DNA from: Fulvivirga sediminis
GTDB lineage: Bacteria; Bacteroidota; Bacteroidia; Cytophagales; Cyclobacteriaceae
Direction: 5' to 3'
NCBI RefSeq assembly: GCF_016757215.1
Contig: NZ_JAESIY010000015.1
Coordinates: forward strand, 31,281 to 95,280
DNA: 64,000 bases
Within the stretch, counting starts at the first letter, position 1. Each line of letters starts with the position of its first letter. Below are positions 16,241 to 25,762 of this stretch, one piece after another. A program made the position numbers and the translations under genes. The notes under the pieces were generated by a model that saw nothing but the letters and a program-made list of their open reading frames with translations, was not told the origin of the DNA and made no database searches.

Positions 16241-18334
16241 TTACCAGATCTTCACTCTCACGCTATCATCACGATACATTCCATCTCCTGGCTTTACATC
16301 AAAAGCCTCATAAAATGCTTCCATGTTAGATAGAGGCCCATTGGCTCTATACATTCCCGGTGAGTGTGGATCAGTATTTACCTGGGTACGCAAAGTCTCA
16401 TCTTTATACTTTATTCTCCAAATAGTAGCCCAAGACATGAAGAACCTTTGCTGTGGAGTCATACCATCGATCAGGCCAGGATCTCCGTGCTCAGCAAGGT
16501 GTTTTTGCAGTCCGTCATACGCCACGTTAATCCCGCCAAGGTCACCTATATTTTCACCTAAAGTAAAAGCTCCATTTACATGAACACTATCTAAAGGCTC
16601 ATAAACATCATACTGAGCTATCAGCTTACCAGTTCTACCTTTAAAGTTTTCAGCGTCTTCGTCTGTCCACCAGTTAACGAGGTTTCCATTAGCATCAAAT
16701 CTACTTCCTTGATCATCAAAACAGTGTGATATTTCATGACCAATAACAGCTCCAATACCTCCATAGTTAACAGCCATATCAGCCTTATAATTATAGAATG
16801 GAGGCTGCAAAATAGCTGCAGGAAACACTATTTCATTAAACATAGGATTGAAGTAGGCATTTACAGTTTGAGGTGACATGGCCCATTCACTTTTATCAAC
16901 TGGCTTACCTATTTTATTTATTTCTTCTTGGAAGCCAAATTTATAGGCATTCATAGCATTACCTACATAAGAAGCCTTTTCAGCATCGCTGATTACTTTT
17001 AGATCACTATAATCTTTCCACTCATCAGGATAACCGATTTTCACTGTCATTTTAGTGAGTTTATCCAAAGCCTTTTGCTTGGTAGAGTCAGACATCCAAG
17101 GTAAAGCCTTAATTCTATCTGCGAAAGCAAGTTTAATGTTGTCCACCATCTCCTCGGCTTTTTTCTTGGCCTCAGGAGGGAAAGTTTCGTCTACATAAAG
17201 TTTACCGATGGCTTCTCCTAATGATTGATTAGCAGTAGCCAAAACTCTTTTCCATCTTGGCTGCATTTCTTCTACTCCTCTTAGTTCTTTACTAAAGAAG
17301 TCAAAGTTGGCTTGCACAAAATCATGACTCAAGTAGCTCGCACTTTGATCTATCAAATTCCAACGCAAATATTCTCTCCATGTAGAAGCCGGCACCTCTT
17401 TTACTATCGCCTGAAACTCCTTCATAAATTCAGGCTGCATTACTATAAGGGTATCCACTCCTGTTACGCCCATATCAGCAAGGTATTTTTTCCAATCTAT
17501 AGCAGGCACAATCTCCCCTACTTGAGCTAATGACATTTTATTGTACAAAGCAGGAGTATTTCTTCTTTCCACATTAGTCATAGACGCTTCTGCCAATCTG
17601 GCTTCTAAAGCCATTATCCTATCAGCTTCTGCTTTAGCCTCTTCCTCAGAGTCTCCCAGCATTTGTAACATCTTAGCTACATGCTGCACATACTTCTCTC
17701 TTACCTCCACTGATTTCGAATCTGTTTTAGTATAATAATCTCTATCAGGCAACCCTAATCCTCCTTGGGATAGATAAGTAGCTATAGCGTTACTATTTTT
17801 AAAATCAGCAAACACTGCAAACCTGAAAAATGGACCTCCTCCTATTTTTTCATTTTCAGAAAGGTACTCTTGCAGGTCACTAGTCGTCTCTATTTTCTCT
17901 ATTTTTTCAAATATAGGCTCAAGTGGCTTTATTCCTACTTTCTCGGCTAAAGTTGAATCCATACCTACATTATAAAAATCAATGGCCTTTTTCTGATCTG
18001 TGCCTTCCTTATACTCACCGCCAGCAGACTTCAGTACGTTAAGCACGGTTTCATTGGTCATCTCTCTAAGTTCATTAAAGCTACCCCAACGACCCTGATC
18101 TCCAGGAATTTCCGTATCTTCTATCCATTTACCATTCACATACAGGAAAAAATCATCTGCCGGTCTTACGGTAGAATCTATATAGGCGGTGTTAATACCT
18201 ATCACTTCTTCTTCAGCTGCTCCCTTGCCCTTTTCTTCTTTATTACAAGACACTACCAATAGCACACCTAACATGCTTACTGGCACAAAAGACTTCAAAA
18301 ATTTAAAATGCATATTGTGTATTTTTATTTCCAA
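16241..18334 (-). CDS. M13 (neprilysin/PepO-type) zinc metallopeptidase lipoprotein
   Basis: The 697-residue protein has the M13 zinc motif VIGHEISHCFDDQGSRFD (His533, Glu534, His537) and the downstream GENIGDLGG segment that carries the third zinc ligand. Both the N-terminal peptidase_M13_N and the C-terminal catalytic regions are present. The N-terminus has a signal with lipobox LVVSC (Cys30), so the enzyme should be a periplasmic or surface-facing lipoprotein that degrades short peptides. A second ATG at codon 8 (18313) gives a more typical signal peptide and may be the real start. It lies alone, divergent from the next gene. Confidence 0.96.
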   Translation of the reverse strand: MEIKIHNMHFKFLKSFVPVSMLGVLLVVSCNKEEKGKGAAEEEVIGINTAYIDSTVRPADDFFLYVNGKWIEDTEIPGDQGRWGSFNELREMTNETVLNVLKSAGGEYKEGTDQKKAIDFYNVGMDSTLAEKVGIKPLEPIFEKIEKIETTSDLQEYLSENEKIGGGPFFRFAVFADFKNSNAIATYLSQGGLGLPDRDYYTKTDSKSVEVREKYVQHVAKMLQMLGDSEEEAKAEADRIMALEARLAEASMTNVERRNTPALYNKMSLAQVGEIVPAIDWKKYLADMGVTGVDTLIVMQPEFMKEFQAIVKEVPASTWREYLRWNLIDQSASYLSHDFVQANFDFFSKELRGVEEMQPRWKRVLATANQSLGEAIGKLYVDETFPPEAKKKAEEMVDNIKLAFADRIKALPWMSDSTKQKALDKLTKMTVKIGYPDEWKDYSDLKVISDAEKASYVGNAMNAYKFGFQEEINKIGKPVDKSEWAMSPQTVNAYFNPMFNEIVFPAAILQPPFYNYKADMAVNYGGIGAVIGHEISHCFDDQGSRFDANGNLVNWWTDEDAENFKGRTGKLIAQYDVYEPLDSVHVNGAFTLGENIGDLGGINVAYDGLQKHLAEHGDPGLIDGMTPQQRFFMSWATIWRIKYKDETLRTQVNTDPHSPGMYRANGPLSNMEAFYEAFDVKPGDGMYRDDSVRVKIW

Positions 18335-18464
18335 TTACTAAGTTCTCATACAAAGCCCTACTTTCAGAGCTTTATTATGTTAGCGGTATATTGAATATAG
18401 CTATAACAGTGGAACTTATCTATTTCATATTCGTTTTTTAAATAAAAAACAAGCATTAATAACT

Positions 18465-18932
18465 ATGGCAAGAGCATCATCAGAACTTATAGAGGCAATT
18501 AAAAAAACGGCCTCGAAGCTAGGAAAAAGCGATGTTTACCAGTGGGGACATATGGGCAGCTGCAATTGTGGTTTTCTTGCGCAAGAACTCACCCAGCTTT
18601 CTAAACATGAAATTCATAGCCGTGCTATGCAAAAATATGGCGACTGGAATGAACAACTTAATGATTACTGTCCTACCAGCGGCTTACTCATGGATGATCT
18701 CATATCAGAAATGCTCTATCATGGACTGGATACCGATGACCTTAAACATCTGGAAAAACTGAGCAGCCCAAAAGTATTAGCTTACCTTCCTAAGGGTTCC
18801 TACTTAAAGCATAATGTAAAGCAAGACGTAATTACCTATTTGCATGCCTGGGCCGAGCAACTGGAAGAAGAACTATTATCCCGAATAAAAATATCTGATC
18901 TAAACCAAAGGCCAATTGAACAGAATGTATGA
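18465..18932 (+). CDS. Unrecognised conserved-looking cytosolic protein
   Basis: The 155-residue product has no signal peptide or membrane helix. Notable features are a Cys-x-Cys in HMGSCNCGFLAQELTQLS, GDWNEQLNDYCPTSG, and an acidic, Leu-rich C-terminal half. I do not recognise a named family. It lies 30 bases before another small gene of unknown function and may be cotranscribed with it. Confidence 0.75.
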   Translation: MARASSELIEAIKKTASKLGKSDVYQWGHMGSCNCGFLAQELTQLSKHEIHSRAMQKYGDWNEQLNDYCPTSGLLMDDLISEMLYHGLDTDDLKHLEKLSSPKVLAYLPKGSYLKHNVKQDVITYLHAWAEQLEEELLSRIKISDLNQRPIEQNV

Positions 18933-18962
18933 TCTTAGAGTCTATTACTCAAATATCAATGC

Positions 18963-19208
18963 ATGCAAAACGTAGTTCATAACTATTACAAAAGACAATT
19001 TGATGATTTCACTGTGTTGGTACAGGTAAACCCCGTTACTTATAAAGGTATGGAGCTGACTATTCATAAAAACGGAGAAATCGAAAAAAGAAAAATGGAG
19101 TTTGACGAAGAAATTTATGATGACCTGGCAGCCGACGAATTCCAAGAGTCTAGTTCTCTGGAGTTTAACCTCTATTTAAAAGGCCTTGTAAAAGGTGGAG
19201 AAAAATAA
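18963..19208 (+). CDS. Small unrecognised protein
   Basis: The 81-residue product is soluble and acidic toward the C-terminus. Its alternating pattern (TVLVQVNPVTYKGMELTIHKNGEIEKRKMEFDEE) suggests a small beta-sheet domain. It sits between the preceding unknown gene and the SRP RNA gene. I cannot assign a function. Confidence 0.7.
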   Translation: MQNVVHNYYKRQFDDFTVLVQVNPVTYKGMELTIHKNGEIEKRKMEFDEEIYDDLAADEFQESSSLEFNLYLKGLVKGGEK

Positions 19209-19253
19209 TTTAAAGAAAATGCCAGAAGTGTTTACGATTTAATGAAATCCTTT

Positions 19254-19261
19254 TACATTTG
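19254..19261 (+). promoter_or_regulatory. -7 promoter element of the SRP RNA gene
   Basis: TACATTTG is an exact TAnnTTTG match ending about 5 bases before the predicted 5' end of the RNA. No good TTG was found at the expected upstream distance. Confidence 0.65.
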
Positions 19262-19265
19262 CAGT

Positions 19266-19363
19266 GGCAAATCAGTACGACCAGCTCCTGCTGAACTCCC
19301 CCAGGACCGGAAGGTAGCAAGGGTAGGCGGTTGTAGCGGTGCGATACTTGATTTGCCTTTTTT
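19266..19363 (+). ncRNA. ffs: Signal recognition particle RNA (4.5S / small bacterial type)
   Basis: The apical core CCAGGACCGGAAGGTAGCAA is the conserved Ffh-binding domain (GGA-containing tetraloop region and asymmetric loop) of bacterial SRP RNA. The ends close: GGCAAATCA (19266-19274) pairs with TGATTTGCC (19349-19357), followed by a run of six T that can act as terminator. The length of about 98 nt suits the small bacterial type. It directs membrane and secreted proteins to SecYEG together with Ffh. The exact ends are estimated from the closing stem. Confidence 0.93.
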
Positions 19364-19426
19364 GTTTTCTGCAGTTTGTATTTATAGAAAATATATAACT
19401 CAACTTATCATTTATAATATACCCCT

Positions 19427-20083
19427 ATGAAATTCTTTATTGATACCGCTAATTTAAAAGACATCCAAGAAGCATATGATCTTGGAGTTTTGGATGGTGT
19501 AACTACCAACCCTTCTTTAATGGCTAAAGAGGGAATTAAAGGCGACGAAAACGTAAAAGCTCATTATAAAGCTATCTGTGATATTGTAGATAACAATGTA
19601 AGTGCAGAAGTAATAGCTACTGACTTTGAGAGTATGATCAAAGAAGGTGAAGAGCTAGCTAAAATAGATGACAAGATTGTAGTAAAAATACCTATGATCA
19701 AAGATGGTGTAAAAGCCATAAAATATTTGACTTCTCAGGAAATCAGAACTAACTGTACTTTAATATTCTCACCTGGCCAGGCTCTTTTAGCCGCTAAAGC
19801 AGGTGCTAGCTACGTATCTCCATTCATTGGTAGATTAGATGACATCGCTATTGATGGATTAGCTTTAATAGAGCAAATTGTAAACATCTATGACAACTAT
19901 GGTTTCTCTACTGAAGTATTAGCTGCTAGTGTAAGACACACCATGCACCTTATTCAGTGTGCTGAGATCGGTGCTGATGTAGTTACTTGTCCTTTGAATG
20001 TAATCACTAGTTTATTAAACCACCCGCTTACTGATAGTGGTCTGGAAAAATTCTTAGCTGACCATAAAAAAGCAAACAGTTAA
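19427..20083 (+). CDS. fsa: Fructose-6-phosphate aldolase / small transaldolase family protein
   Basis: The 218-residue TIM barrel begins [36 protein letters not shown], typical of the short transaldolase/FSA family. The Schiff-base lysine is Lys87 in KIVVKIPM. Members either transfer dihydroxyacetone in the pentose phosphate pathway or cleave fructose-6-phosphate, and sequence alone does not decide between them. It lies 15 bases before ftsE. Confidence 0.9.
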   Translation: MKFFIDTANLKDIQEAYDLGVLDGVTTNPSLMAKEGIKGDENVKAHYKAICDIVDNNVSAEVIATDFESMIKEGEELAKIDDKIVVKIPMIKDGVKAIKYLTSQEIRTNCTLIFSPGQALLAAKAGASYVSPFIGRLDDIAIDGLALIEQIVNIYDNYGFSTEVLAASVRHTMHLIQCAEIGADVVTCPLNVITSLLNHPLTDSGLEKFLADHKKANS

Positions 20084-20098
20084 TAAAATATAATAGAG

Positions 20099-20812
20099 AT
20101 GTCTTTCTCCTCTGACCCTGTAGTAAGAATAAAGAATGCTTCCATTTTTCAGGATGATAAAACCGTTCTGAATGATGTGAATTTCGAAATCGAAAAAGGC
20201 GAATTTGTTTTTCTCATAGGCAGAACAGGAGGCGGTAAGACATCTCTTCTTAAAACTTTATATGCCGATTTAGACTTACGCCTAGGCGAAATCAACGTAG
20301 CGGGCTACAACATAGGCAATATAAAGAAAAACGAAATTCCTCTTTTAAGACGAAAACTGGGCATTATTTTCCAGGATTTTCAATTATTCCCTGATCGTAC
20401 GGTAGCAGAGAATCTCACCTTTGTAATGAAAGCTACTGGCTGGAAGGAAAACTCTAAAATGAAAGCTCGCCAGACTGAAGTACTCATGCAGGTAGGTTTA
20501 GGCTCTGTGGCTTCTAAAATGCCTCACCAACTATCTGGTGGCGAACAGCAAAGAGTAGTAATAGCTCGTGCCTTGCTCAATGAGCCTGTAATATTACTAG
20601 CCGATGAGCCCACTGGTAACCTTGATCCTGAAGTATCTCAGGGTATCTTCAAACTTTTTCAGGATATTAATAAAAGCGGAACGGCCGTACTTATGGCTAC
20701 TCATGATCATACACTAGTGAAAAACTACCCTGCCAGGGTTCTTAAGTGTGATGGTGGTAAGCTGCTAGACTCTAAGCTGGAAAACTTTGAACTAAGTGCC
20801 AAGTATTACTAA
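20099..20812 (+). CDS. ftsE: Cell division ATP-binding protein FtsE
   Basis: This 237-residue ABC ATPase has Walker [10 protein letters not shown] (41-49), Q-loop [16 protein letters not shown], signature [15 protein letters not shown] and Walker [13 protein letters not shown]. The short length and [15 protein letters not shown] segment are typical of FtsE, which with FtsX links septal peptidoglycan hydrolysis to the divisome. No ftsX gene is adjacent, so a generic LolD/MacB-type ATPase remains a minor alternative. Confidence 0.85.
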   Translation: MSFSSDPVVRIKNASIFQDDKTVLNDVNFEIEKGEFVFLIGRTGGGKTSLLKTLYADLDLRLGEINVAGYNIGNIKKNEIPLLRRKLGIIFQDFQLFPDRTVAENLTFVMKATGWKENSKMKARQTEVLMQVGLGSVASKMPHQLSGGEQQRVVIARALLNEPVILLADEPTGNLDPEVSQGIFKLFQDINKSGTAVLMATHDHTLVKNYPARVLKCDGGKLLDSKLENFELSAKYY

Positions 20813-20814
20813 AA

Positions 20815-21345
20815 TCAAGCGCTCTTAGTCTCCTCATTTTCTTTCTCGTTTTTTACTTGATCCAGTTTTTCCAGCTGGCTATTGAGAATATCCACTCTTA
20901 CTAGTAGGTTCAGTATTAAAGCATCTACCACCTTTTTACTGGGATTTTGCATAAGCTCCTCCTTAAGGACTTCATACATAGCATCTAACTTCTTTAAATC
21001 CTGTTCAAAGTCATCATCTACGCTGGAAGATTTAGACTCAAAATCATAAATAAGTCCTTTTTTCTCCGATATCTCCTGAAAGTAAAAAGACTCTACAGAC
21101 TTAAACTCTTTAGTTAGCGAATTATCGGCTACATACCGAGGCTGATCTACAGCTTCTAACCTTATTAATAAATACACAGAGGATAAAAAGAATACTATAG
21201 CAGCGGCCTTCCATATCCACTGATAGTTACGTTGCTTCTTCAAGGGCAGTTGAGCTTCTACGGCCTCCCACACCCTATGAGAGGGCTCCTGATCATTAAA
21301 CTCGTCCCTATTATCTTTAATGAAGTCGTCCAGCCTATCTTTCAT
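20815..21345 (-). CDS. Putative anti-sigma factor (single-pass membrane protein)
   Basis: The 176-residue product has a cytosolic N-terminus (MKDRLDDFIKDNRDEF...PSHRVWEAVEAQL), one membrane helix at about 45-62 and an acidic periplasmic coiled-coil-like tail. The first 40 residues resemble the sigma-binding region of other Bacteroidota anti-sigma factors. Its start overlaps the end of the ECF sigma gene by 11 bases, the usual arrangement for a sigma/anti-sigma pair. Confidence 0.75.
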   Translation of the reverse strand: MKDRLDDFIKDNRDEFNDQEPSHRVWEAVEAQLPLKKQRNYQWIWKAAAIVFFLSSVYLLIRLEAVDQPRYVADNSLTKEFKSVESFYFQEISEKKGLIYDFESKSSSVDDDFEQDLKKLDAMYEVLKEELMQNPSKKVVDALILNLLVRVDILNSQLEKLDQVKNEKENEETKSA

Positions 21346-21895
21346 AACTCATTTCCTCCAATAAAATCTGTTTCAGTTTTGCCTTAGCCCTGTTTAATTG
21401 TGACTTAGAAGTAGACTCTGATATCTTTAATATATCTGCTATCTCACTATGGTCGTAACCTTCCAATAAGTATAAAGAAAATACCACCCTATATCCATCG
21501 GGCAATTTACCCATAGCTTCTTTCACCTTATCTATCTGATAATTAATATCATCTGACTGGTCTAAAGTTTCTTCAAAAATATGATCCGCCTCACTTTCGT
21601 ACTCCTCAAATGACAACTTTCTCTTTTGAATAAAATTGATGGATTTATTAATTACTATCCTCTTTAGCCAGGCTCCAAAGGTAGAATCTCCTTTATAGCT
21701 TCTTAGACCATTAAATGCACTTACAAAAGCCTCTTGAAGCACATCTTCGGCATCGTAGCGGTCATTCACCATTCTGAGACAAATGTTAAACATAGCCTTT
21801 GAGTATAATTGATATAATTGCCCGTAGGCCTGACGGTTTCCTGCCAGGCAATTATTTATAATGCTTTCATGTATGTTTTTAATTGGCTTCGTCAA
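21335..21895 (-). CDS. ECF-type RNA polymerase sigma factor
   Basis: The 186-residue protein has sigma region 2 (LYSKAMFNICLRMVNDRYDAEDVLQEAFVSAFN) and region 4 (LPDGYRVVFSLYLLEGYDHSEIADIL...STSKSQLNRAK). It directs polymerase to promoters that respond to an envelope or extracytoplasmic signal. The target regulon is unknown. It is followed by an overlapping membrane anti-sigma gene. Confidence 0.95.
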   Translation of the reverse strand: MTKPIKNIHESIINNCLAGNRQAYGQLYQLYSKAMFNICLRMVNDRYDAEDVLQEAFVSAFNGLRSYKGDSTFGAWLKRIVINKSINFIQKRKLSFEEYESEADHIFEETLDQSDDINYQIDKVKEAMGKLPDGYRVVFSLYLLEGYDHSEIADILKISESTSKSQLNRAKAKLKQILLEEMSYER

Positions 21896-21963
21896 TGCTT
21901 ATTATTCTTACATAAAAGACTACTGAAAAAAATATAAGTTGCATCAGGCGAAAGAAATATAAT

Positions 21964-21999
21964 AAAAAAAGCCGGATGTTCTCAATGAACACCCGGCTT
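21964..21999 (-). terminator. Intrinsic terminator after the GH3 gene (end of the glycan locus)
   Basis: On the minus strand AAGCCGGGTGTTC pairs with GAACATCCGGCTT (one G-U) around a short loop, followed by a T run (21970-21964). It lies 24 bases past the GH3 stop codon and ends the minus-strand unit. Confidence 0.88.
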
Positions 22000-22022
22000 C
22001 AACATTTATAAACACTTAAAAA

Positions 22023-24326
22023 TTACTCACTTAAGTCAATTTCCACTTTATCATCATTCACCATTAACTCAAATGCTCCTGCTTCTAGTAGTTTCTTACC
22101 ATCTCTTCCAAAATAGCTCAAATCCTTCTCTGGTGAAAGGGTGAAATCTACCGTTTTGGACTCCCCTGGTTTCAAGTTGATTTTTTCAAACCTTCTCAAC
22201 CTCTTCACGTCTGGTGTAACGCTACTCGCAACTAGATCACTGCTAAAAAGGTGAACTACCTCTTTACCTTCTACCTTTCCAGTATTTTTCACCGTAACAG
22301 ACACTTTAATATCCTCTCCTTTTTTATAAGTGGCCTTGTCAGTTTTCAGGTTAGAATACTCAAAAGTAGTATAGCTCAGGCCATGACCAAATTTGAACTG
22401 AGGATTATAATCAGCTTCATAGTTATACACACCTTCAGCTTTTTTCTGCTCTTCAGAAGGTTTATGGATATAAGAAATAGTGGCATTAGGGTATCTTGGG
22501 TAAGTATAAGGTAATTTACCAGAAGGATTCACTTCTCCTAACAAGATATCTACCAAAGCATCTCCCCCATGATTACCTGGAAGATAAGATTGCACAATGG
22601 CGTTCATTTGCTGCTCAAATCGACTGATTATCCTTGGCCTCCCTTCGTTTAATACTAAAACGATAGGCTTACCAGTTTCAGCCAGTTTCTTAGCCAGCTC
22701 AGTCTGGTTTTCAGAAATGTATAAATCATTAAGGTCTCCAGGTTTTTCGGTATAAGTACTTTCTCCTAAACAAAGGATAATCACATCCGCATCTGCTGCA
22801 CTTTTCACCGCCTCTTCCATTTGGTCTAGCTCGTCTTCGTAGTACTTACCACCATCTTTATAGCTCACGCCAGGCACAAATGTTACATTTTTTTCACCCA
22901 TTTTATTTTGCAAAGCTTCTAGTATAGTGTTGTATTCACTGGCGAATTCAGGTACACGATCTCCTTGCCAAGAGTAGGTCCAGGCACCATTAAGGGTTCT
23001 CATGCTGTTAGCATTTGGTCCTGCTACAAGTACCTTTGCCGATTTATCAAGAGGAAGTACATTATCATCATTCTTTAATAACGTAATAGACTCAGCAGCC
23101 ATATCATAAGCCGCCTTTCCAAACTCATCACTACCAAACTTAGGGTAATCTTTATAGTGAGTGGTAGGCTTTTCAAACAAGTTCAAAGCAAACTTCACTC
23201 TTAGTACTCTTCTCACAGCATCGTCAATTCGCTCCATGCTTACCTTTCCTTCTTTCACTAAAGCTACAAGATCATTACAAAATGGCTCATATTGGTAAGG
23301 AATCATAGACATATCAATGCCTGCATTAATAGCCAGCATCACAGCATCTTTATTGGTTTCTGCTATCCTGTCTCTTCTCTGTAAGTTTTCAATATCAGCC
23401 CAGTCAGTTACTACTAGCCCTTTAAAGCCCAATTCTTCTTTTAACAGTTTGGTTAAAAGATCATAGTTAGCGTGTACAGGCACTCCGTTAATAATACCAG
23501 AATTAATCATAATGGTATGCGCCCCCGCTTCTATAGCCGCTTTAAAAGCAGGCAGATGATATTCTCTCAATGCATCTTCAGGGATGTAAGCAGGTGTTCT
23601 GTCTTTACCTGAAATAGTAGCATGGTAGCCTAAGAAATGCTTAAGACAAGAGGCAATATGCTCAGGATCTCCTACCGTATTGTTATCTCCTTCATATCCA
23701 TTAATCATTTCCACACCCAGCTGAGTACATAAATAAGGATCCTCTCCAAATGACTCCCACATACGTGAAAACCTGGGATCAAGACCTAAATCTAGCACAG
23801 GAGAGAAAGTCCATGGAATCGATCCAGCTCTAGTTTCATAAGCTGTAATTTCAGCTCCTTTTCTTACCAACTCCCTGTTTCTGCTAGCTCCTTGGGCTAT
23901 CTGCTGAGGAAACATAGTAGCCCCTACTGTGTACGTAGCTCCATGAATCTCATCCACTCCATATAGAACAGGGATTTTAAGGCGGGTTTGCTTCATAGCT
24001 ACCTTTTGAATACCACTGATAATCTCATACCAATGCTCATTGGTTAAAGCCTTATTATTGGCAGTATTTAGTATTGAGCCAATTTTATAATCTATAAGAG
24101 CCTTCTTTAAGGCATCCATATCTAACTCTACAGGATCATAGCTTGAATAAACATCATCTCCTTTACCTACTACATCCAGCGTAATTTGAGCCATTTGACC
24201 TACTTTTTCCTCCAAGGTCATTTTTTTAATTAGGGCTTCAATTTTTGCTTCATCATTTTTCTGAGCTAACACCAAATGGCTCAGTCCCATTAGAAAAAGC
24301 AAAGCAATCTTCATTTTCACTTTCAT
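22023..24326 (-). CDS. bglX: Glycoside hydrolase family 3 beta-glucosidase
   Basis: The enzyme removes terminal glucose from beta-glucosides. The GH3 N-domain runs from MTLEEKVGQMAQI to the nucleophile Asp308 in KGLVVTDW, followed by the GH3_C domain (ITLLKNDDNVLPL, VLVAGPNANSMRTLNGAWT) and a fibronectin III-like C-terminal domain. A longer frame starts at 24389, but its first 21 codons overlap the upstream gene and lack a signal. The ATG at 24326 gives a clean signal peptide (KIALLFLMGLSHLVLAQ), so I chose it. The product is likely periplasmic and finishes glucan oligosaccharides imported by SusCD. Confidence 0.93.
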   Translation of the reverse strand: MKVKMKIALLFLMGLSHLVLAQKNDEAKIEALIKKMTLEEKVGQMAQITLDVVGKGDDVYSSYDPVELDMDALKKALIDYKIGSILNTANNKALTNEHWYEIISGIQKVAMKQTRLKIPVLYGVDEIHGATYTVGATMFPQQIAQGASRNRELVRKGAEITAYETRAGSIPWTFSPVLDLGLDPRFSRMWESFGEDPYLCTQLGVEMINGYEGDNNTVGDPEHIASCLKHFLGYHATISGKDRTPAYIPEDALREYHLPAFKAAIEAGAHTIMINSGIINGVPVHANYDLLTKLLKEELGFKGLVVTDWADIENLQRRDRIAETNKDAVMLAINAGIDMSMIPYQYEPFCNDLVALVKEGKVSMERIDDAVRRVLRVKFALNLFEKPTTHYKDYPKFGSDEFGKAAYDMAAESITLLKNDDNVLPLDKSAKVLVAGPNANSMRTLNGAWTYSWQGDRVPEFASEYNTILEALQNKMGEKNVTFVPGVSYKDGGKYYEDELDQMEEAVKSAADADVIILCLGESTYTEKPGDLNDLYISENQTELAKKLAETGKPIVLVLNEGRPRIISRFEQQMNAIVQSYLPGNHGGDALVDILLGEVNPSGKLPYTYPRYPNATISYIHKPSEEQKKAEGVYNYEADYNPQFKFGHGLSYTTFEYSNLKTDKATYKKGEDIKVSVTVKNTGKVEGKEVVHLFSSDLVASSVTPDVKRLRRFEKINLKPGESKTVDFTLSPEKDLSYFGRDGKKLLEAGAFELMVNDDKVEIDLSE

Positions 24327-24333
24327 CCTTTTA

Positions 24334-25758
24334 TTAATTAAATTTATAAACATATGTAGCCACTGCTCCTGCAGCCAGGCTAGCACCAAATCGATTTTTC
24401 TCTATTTCAATGTTGAATTCATGCTCTTCTTCGCCATCATTAAGCACTATGAGCACTAGGTCATTGCTCTCATTCTTAAAGGCTACATTGGGTAAGCCAC
24501 CCACCTCATTAGAATGCACCCTATGAGCACCTGCTTTTACATACTTAGAAGCATGAGCTATAACATAATAGGCAGGATTATTTACCACCTCATTACCTTC
24601 TATAGTAACTGCTCCTAAACAACGGTCGCATCCCCCTCTATCAGTATGAGGCTTCAGTTCAGGATTAGATGATAAGTTCCATTCAAGGATAGTCTTACAC
24701 CAGTTACGAGCTCCGCCTATTACCACTTCTCTGGTATGCCATTTAAAATCATTGGCAAAATCTCCAGGAGCACCTACCCACTGCTCTGTAAAATATAAGT
24801 TCTTATCAGGGTAAGCCTCATGCAAAGAAGATAAGGTATCTATATCACCATTATACAAGTGAAAAGCTGCTCCATCAATATATTGAGAGGCTAGCGAATC
24901 TTCATATATAGAAATCGGATAGTCTGGTCTATCTGCATTATGATCATAGGCAATGATTTTAGTGGCAACACCTCTTTTTTCAAAAGCAGGCCCCAGGTGA
25001 TTCTTCACAAAGTCAGCTTGCTGCTCGGCAGGCATAAACATACTAGGGTTATTACCTGGATGCAATGGTTCGTTCTGAATCGTAATAGCATCTATAGGTA
25101 TCCCTTCTGCTTTCATCGCCTCAATATATTTTATAAAATATTGGGCATAAGATTCATAGCATTCTGGCTTAAGGCTACCACCTCTGGTATCTTCGTTATC
25201 CTTCATCCAGGCAGGCGCAGACCAAGGCGACCCCATAATTTTAAGTTCAGGATTTATTTCCAAAATTTGCTTTAGCACAGGAATGAGGTGCGTACGATCC
25301 TGATCAATAGAAAAATTTTTCAGATCAAAATCTTCTTCTCCTATAGGCAAATCATTATAAGAAAAAGGCTTAGGATCGAGATCCGAAGCTCCTATGCTTA
25401 CCCTAAGATAGCTTACTCCTATACCAAGGCTGTCTGTATGAAATAAGTTGGTAAGTAACCGCTTACGCGCCATGCTATCCATTTGCGAGATATGCCTGGC
25501 ACTGCCTCCGGTAAGCGTATAACCGAAACCGTCCATTTGCTGAAAGACACTATCTCCATTTACACCAATAGTAACTAAGGAGTCATTTGGCCTATTACTT
25601 TTTTCTAATACTCCTAAGGTTAACAACTTAGATTTATCTGGAGTGGTAAGCATGTAATTCAATCTCTCTACTCCAGCGGGCTTGCTTTGATCACAACTGA
25701 CACACGCTGCTAAAAGGAAAGTACAAGCCAGTACTTTCCTTGATGTTCTTTTCAACAT
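24334..25758 (-). CDS. Glycoside hydrolase family 30 lipoprotein (glucosylceramidase / beta-1,6-glucanase-like)
   Basis: The 474-residue protein has the GH30 acid/base Glu230 in ITIQNEPLHPGNN and nucleophile Glu325 in LYFTEQWVG, plus the GFGYTLTGGSARHI start of the barrel. The C-terminal beta-domain is present. A lipoprotein signal (LLAACVSC) predicts membrane anchoring, probably at the surface or in the periplasm. GH30 members of this shape in Bacteroidota glycan loci are often endo-beta-1,6-glucanases, but specificity is inferred. It is followed 7 bases later by the GH3 gene. Confidence 0.92.
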   Translation of the reverse strand: MLKRTSRKVLACTFLLAACVSCDQSKPAGVERLNYMLTTPDKSKLLTLGVLEKSNRPNDSLVTIGVNGDSVFQQMDGFGYTLTGGSARHISQMDSMARKRLLTNLFHTDSLGIGVSYLRVSIGASDLDPKPFSYNDLPIGEEDFDLKNFSIDQDRTHLIPVLKQILEINPELKIMGSPWSAPAWMKDNEDTRGGSLKPECYESYAQYFIKYIEAMKAEGIPIDAITIQNEPLHPGNNPSMFMPAEQQADFVKNHLGPAFEKRGVATKIIAYDHNADRPDYPISIYEDSLASQYIDGAAFHLYNGDIDTLSSLHEAYPDKNLYFTEQWVGAPGDFANDFKWHTREVVIGGARNWCKTILEWNLSSNPELKPHTDRGGCDRCLGAVTIEGNEVVNNPAYYVIAHASKYVKAGAHRVHSNEVGGLPNVAFKNESNDLVLIVLNDGEEEHEFNIEIEKNRFGASLAAGAVATYVYKFN

Positions 25759-25762
25759 GAAA

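Noticed and set aside
19242..19430. A 62-codon frame on the plus strand
   Set aside because: It lies on top of the SRP RNA, whose conserved core, closing stem and terminator explain the sequence.
24327..24389. Longer start for the GH3 gene
   Set aside because: The extra codons overlap the GH30 gene and would bury the signal peptide.
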